A stretch of 8,165 bases of DNA, taken from assembly GCA_016209665.1 (NCBI GenBank), contig JACQVT010000107.1, forward strand, positions 1 to 8,165. Reading direction: 5' to 3'. The translations under genes were made by a program, and so were the position numbers. This DNA comes from Planctomycetota bacterium. GTDB lineage: Bacteria; Planctomycetota; Phycisphaerae; UBA1845; PWPN01. This document shows positions 5,983-8,165 of the stretch, piece by piece (position 1 is the stretch's first letter; each line of letters begins with the position of its first letter). A model generated the notes under the pieces. It saw only the letters and a list, made by a program, of their open reading frames with translations. It made no database searches and had not been told where the DNA came from.

Positions 5983-6855
5983 CTATTGCGTCTGGACCTC
6001 GGCCCGGACGAGGTTCGGCACCGCCTCATCGCTGACGGGCAGGCCGGTGGCGAATTGCAGCTCGTTCATGGTCTTTTCCGTCTGGATCATGCTCGAGGTG
6101 ACCTGGTCGACCTGGCTGGAGATGAAATCGGGCTCCTGGCGGTTGACGGCCAGCTCGCTGAGCGAGCGGATCTTGTTCTCCAGCCGGTCGAGTTCCAGCT
6201 TCATGAGTTCATAGTTGGCGTTGGCCTTCTCGTAGTTGGCGAGGCGGTCGCGGCAGGTCTGAAGGTTGTCCTCGATGGTCCGGCTGAACTTGGCCCGCTG
6301 CACCTCGTCGGCGAGGCCCGACACGTTCTCCAGCCGCTTCTCCAGGCGGATGATGTCCTGTTGAATCTGGTCGGGGCTGGTCCGTTGCAGGAACCGCTCC
6401 AGCGAGTACAGCGTGAACAGCATTCGCAGATGCGTCCACAACAGCCGGTCCAGGCCGCTCAACTGCGACTGTTCGAGCAGGGCGGGCGAGCCCATCTGGC
6501 CGGGGTCCTTGATGGCCATGGCGATCTGCCGCAGTTCGACGCACTGCGAGCGCAGGGTCTGGAACCGGTACAGCAGTTTGGGCGGCAGCGATTGCATGAT
6601 GCGGCGGAGGCTCTGCTCGGTGGTCTGCGACCGCTGCTGGCGACTGGCGCTGGCCTCGCGGGCGTCCACGTAGGCCTGGAACTTCGGGCGACTGGCGAGC
6701 AGGCCCAGATACCCCGCCTCACCAGCCAGGACCAGCGGCACGAGCACGTCGGGCGCCCCGCTCAACAGGGCAAAACCCATCAGCCCGCCGGTGATCAAGA
6801 GGTGCCAGCGGTTGAGGAATGCCGCCTTGAGATACTTCGCGAAGTGCACGGCCAC
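5983..6855 (-). CDS. Membrane-anchored coiled-coil protein of unknown function
   Basis: About 290 residues, start GTG. GTG 6855 overlaps GAAGAG; GTG 6849 has AGAGG 5 bases upstream and is an equal alternative. Two hydrophobic stretches near the N-terminus (about 18-34 and 36-54) form a likely membrane hairpin. The rest is helical and charged: 75-115, then a long heptad-like region about 160-270 (IIRLEKRLENVSG, LANYEKANANYELMKLELDR, IRSLSELAVN). I do not recognise the family. It lies downstream of the ABC permease and ATPase genes on the same strand, 124 bases away, and may belong to that operon despite the hairpin in the gap. The long cytoplasmic or periplasmic coiled coil suggests a structural or partner-binding role; this is inference. 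Confidence 0.75.
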   Translation of the reverse strand: MAVHFAKYLKAAFLNRWHLLITGGLMGFALLSGAPDVLVPLVLAGEAGYLGLLASRPKFQAYVDAREASASRQQRSQTTEQSLRRIMQSLPPKLLYRFQTLRSQCVELRQIAMAIKDPGQMGSPALLEQSQLSGLDRLLWTHLRMLFTLYSLERFLQRTSPDQIQQDIIRLEKRLENVSGLADEVQRAKFSRTIEDNLQTCRDRLANYEKANANYELMKLELDRLENKIRSLSELAVNRQEPDFISSQVDQVTSSMIQTEKTMNELQFATGLPVSDEAVPNLVRAEVQTQ

Positions 6856-6867
6856 CTCTTCGGCATC

Positions 6868-6972
6868 GGGACTCGGGATTCGGGACTCGGGTACCGGGGG
6901 TCGGGTATCGGAACGAGCCGCGGGGTTTATTCCCGCGCATCTCCGGGTCCCGAACCCCGAGCCCCGAACCCC
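6868..6972. repeat. Large imperfect inverted repeat of CGGGAYT-type heptamers
   Basis: The left arm (6868-6897) is built from 7-base steps: GGGACTC, GGGATTC, GGGACTC, GGGTACC. The right arm (6943-6972) is its reverse complement at 22 of 30 positions, with the differences at the same two places of each heptamer. The 45-base middle carries a second hairpin, CGCGGG/CCCGCG, at 6919-6937. The whole fills the gap between the ATPase gene (stop 6980) and the coiled-coil gene (start 6855). There is no U-run after the structure on the minus strand, so it is not a standard terminator. The design recalls the heptameric STRR repeats of cyanobacteria. Confidence 0.7.
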
Positions 6973-6979
6973 GCTCTTC

Positions 6980-7888
6980 TCAGTCTCGTCCTTCCTCCAG
7001 TTGACTGATCAGGTCGCGGATATAGTACACCGTCTCCTGGAACTTCGCCTCCTTCTGCATTTCCTTGGACGATCGGTCGGCCGGCTCGACCACCAACTCG
7101 CGGAGGATCGTGCCCGGCGAGTTGCTCATCACGTACACGCGGTCGCCCAGGAATACCGCCTCCTCGATCGAGTGGGTGACGAAGAACACCGTCGCCTGCA
7201 CCTCGCGCCACAGGGCCACCAGCAGATCCTGCATGTTCATCCGGGTCATCGGGTCCAGGGCTCCGAACGGCTCGTCCATCAGGATGATGCGGGGCTTGAG
7301 GATCAGCGTCCGGGCGATGGCCACTCGCTGCCGCATTCCGCCCGACAGCTCGTGCGGGTATTTGCTGGCGTCCGCCGCCACGTCCAGGCCGACCCGCCGG
7401 ATCCACTCGCGTCCGAGGTCGTACCGCCGGCGACGCGGCATGCCCTGGCATTCCAGACCGAAGGTCACGTTCTCCAACACCGTTCGGTGGTCGAAGCTCG
7501 TGTAGTCCTGGAAGACCATGCCTCGGTCGGCCCCCGGCTGCGTCACCGGCCGGCCGAACACCCGCACGTCACCGCTGGTGGGGGGGTGCTGCGGCTCGAG
7601 GCCGGCGATCAGGCGGAGGATGGTGCTCTTCCCGCAGCCGCTCGGCCCCAGCACGCAGATGAACTCACCTTTGTCGACGAGGTCCTCGACGACGAACGTC
7701 ACGTCCTTGATCGCGGTGTAGGCGTTGGGCCGGCCGGCATTGTAGGTCTTCGTGACCTGATTGAAGCGCACGACGTTGGGGCGGACCAGTTGCTCCGGCG
7801 TTCGCGGCCGCGCCAACACCTGACTGACACCGACCTGCTCGGCGGCGGTAGGGGGGCTCGAGGCGGGCTGAGGCGCAGCATCGGTCAT
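6980..7888 (-). CDS. ABC transporter ATPase, nitrate/sulfonate/taurine type
   Basis: 302 residues, complete. It hydrolyses ATP to drive import through the partner permease at the inner membrane. Visible motifs: Walker A GPSGCGKST (81-89), Q-loop Gln127 in MVFQDYTSFDHRTV, signature LSGGMRQR (181-188), Walker B IILMDE (201-206) with D-loop GALD (209-212), and H-loop His239 in THSIEEA. Overall layout fits the TauB/SsuB/NrtD group; substrate cannot be told from the ATPase. An extra N-terminal stretch of about 38 residues, rich in Pro and Ala, precedes the domain, and the Q-loop lacks the usual PW before the T-V. The ATG at 7886-7888 overlaps the permease stop as ATGA, pointing to translational coupling. 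The stop is 8 bases from the heptamer repeat. Confidence 0.93.
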   Translation of the reverse strand: MTDAAPQPASSPPTAAEQVGVSQVLARPRTPEQLVRPNVVRFNQVTKTYNAGRPNAYTAIKDVTFVVEDLVDKGEFICVLGPSGCGKSTILRLIAGLEPQHPPTSGDVRVFGRPVTQPGADRGMVFQDYTSFDHRTVLENVTFGLECQGMPRRRRYDLGREWIRRVGLDVAADASKYPHELSGGMRQRVAIARTLILKPRIILMDEPFGALDPMTRMNMQDLLVALWREVQATVFFVTHSIEEAVFLGDRVYVMSNSPGTILRELVVEPADRSSKEMQKEAKFQETVYYIRDLISQLEEGRD

Positions 7889-8165
7889 GATGGGTCATCC
7901 ACGCGGCCGGCGGGTCCTGGGGCCGCGGACGTGGTGCCCGGGCCGCCTCGCCGGAAGAGGTTCTTCACGTCGTCCCAGCCGTGCAGAATCGCCCGCAGGC
8001 CGCGGTTGAGGACGCCCGCCCCGCCGTAGCGGTGGGGGAACAGCTCGCGTTGGAACCAGAAGAGCACACGGTCGATGGCCATCGCCACGAGGGGGATGAT
8101 CATCAGCACCAGCAGAATGTGCTCCTTGGGGCCGCGACGCTGCGAGGTGATGATGATGTCGCCGA
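7885..8165 (-). CDS. ABC transporter permease, C-terminal part
   Basis: The frame stays open past the right edge, giving the last 93 residues. It begins in-window with a GDIIITSQRRGPKEHI segment. A hydrophobic helix follows (LLVLMIIPLVAMAIDRVLFW) and then QRELFPHRYGG, which is typical of the last helix and end of SsuC/TauC/NrtB-like permeases (BPD_transp_1 fold). An unusual hydrophilic tail of about 45 residues follows, ending GPAGRVDDPS. The stop TGA (7885-7887) overlaps the ATPase start by 4 bases (ATGA), so the two form one transport operon. The GTG at 8109 is internal. Confidence 0.8.
   Translation of the reverse strand, partial: GDIIITSQRRGPKEHILLVLMIIPLVAMAIDRVLFWFQRELFPHRYGGAGVLNRGLRAILHGWDDVKNLFRRGGPGTTSAAPGPAGRVDDPS

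Noticed and set aside
6919..6937. Intrinsic terminator after the ABC ATPase gene
   Set aside because: The CGCGGG/CCCGCG hairpin is real, but no run of T follows on the minus strand.
6868..6972. CRISPR-like array
   Set aside because: The repeat unit is only 7 bases, without spacers, and the arms are inverted rather than direct.
5755..7008. Long plus-strand open frame opposite the coiled-coil gene and heptamer repeat
   Set aside because: It overlaps the end of the second pseudopilin gene and is antisense to the coiled-coil gene; its PEPRAPNP-like end is just translation of the heptamer repeat.
6791..8029. Long plus-strand open frame opposite the ABC ATPase
   Set aside because: The minus strand there encodes all canonical ABC ATPase motifs; the plus frame has none.

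Overview
The window looks like a high-GC planctomycete chromosome, perhaps Phycisphaerae-like or a related deep lineage. Three things suggest this: a secreted protein ending in Cys-rich GACC repeats followed by a dockerin-like EF-hand pair; two type II pseudopilin-like proteins with an FTLIEV N-terminus and a C-terminal FADxHVxWVxGRRIG signature; and an intergenic GC-rich hairpin of a type I recall from planctomycete genomes. This assignment is inference from recognised sequence styles, not from a database search.

Layout. Positions 2-2041 (+) hold the 3' part of a large secreted dockerin-type protein; its reading frame is open to the left edge, so its start lies outside the window. Positions 2042-2263 are intergenic and rich in small palindromes. 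Positions 2264-2588 (+) are a decayed paralogue of the first gene: signal peptide and N-terminal domain, then an internal deletion of about 400 bp with a frameshift, then truncation. It runs directly into the stop codon of a pseudopilin-like gene on the minus strand (2590-3558). That gene is divergent from a secreted beta-propeller, sialidase/glycosidase-like gene (3715-4875, +). The two appear to be driven by a pair of physically interlocked sigma70-type promoters at 3606-3650. A second pseudopilin-like paralogue follows on the plus strand (4979-5977), with its own TATAAT box and a 5'-leader inverted repeat.

The right-hand third is on the minus strand, read from right to left: the C-terminus of an ABC permease (7885 to the window edge), its ATPase of the nitrate/sulfonate/taurine type (6980-7888, joined by a 4-bp ATGA overlap), a 124-bp gap filled by a large imperfect inverted repeat built from heptamers, and a membrane-anchored coiled-coil protein of unknown function (5983-6855). 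The latter ends tail to tail with the second pseudopilin gene.

The left two thirds therefore form a secreted/cell-surface cluster: dockerin protein, its relic copy, and two pseudopilins flanking a propeller protein. The right third is a transport operon. The most interesting points are the interlocked divergent promoters, the pseudopilin-propeller-pseudopilin arrangement, the heptamer hairpin that pairs better as minus-strand RNA, and the relic paralogue.
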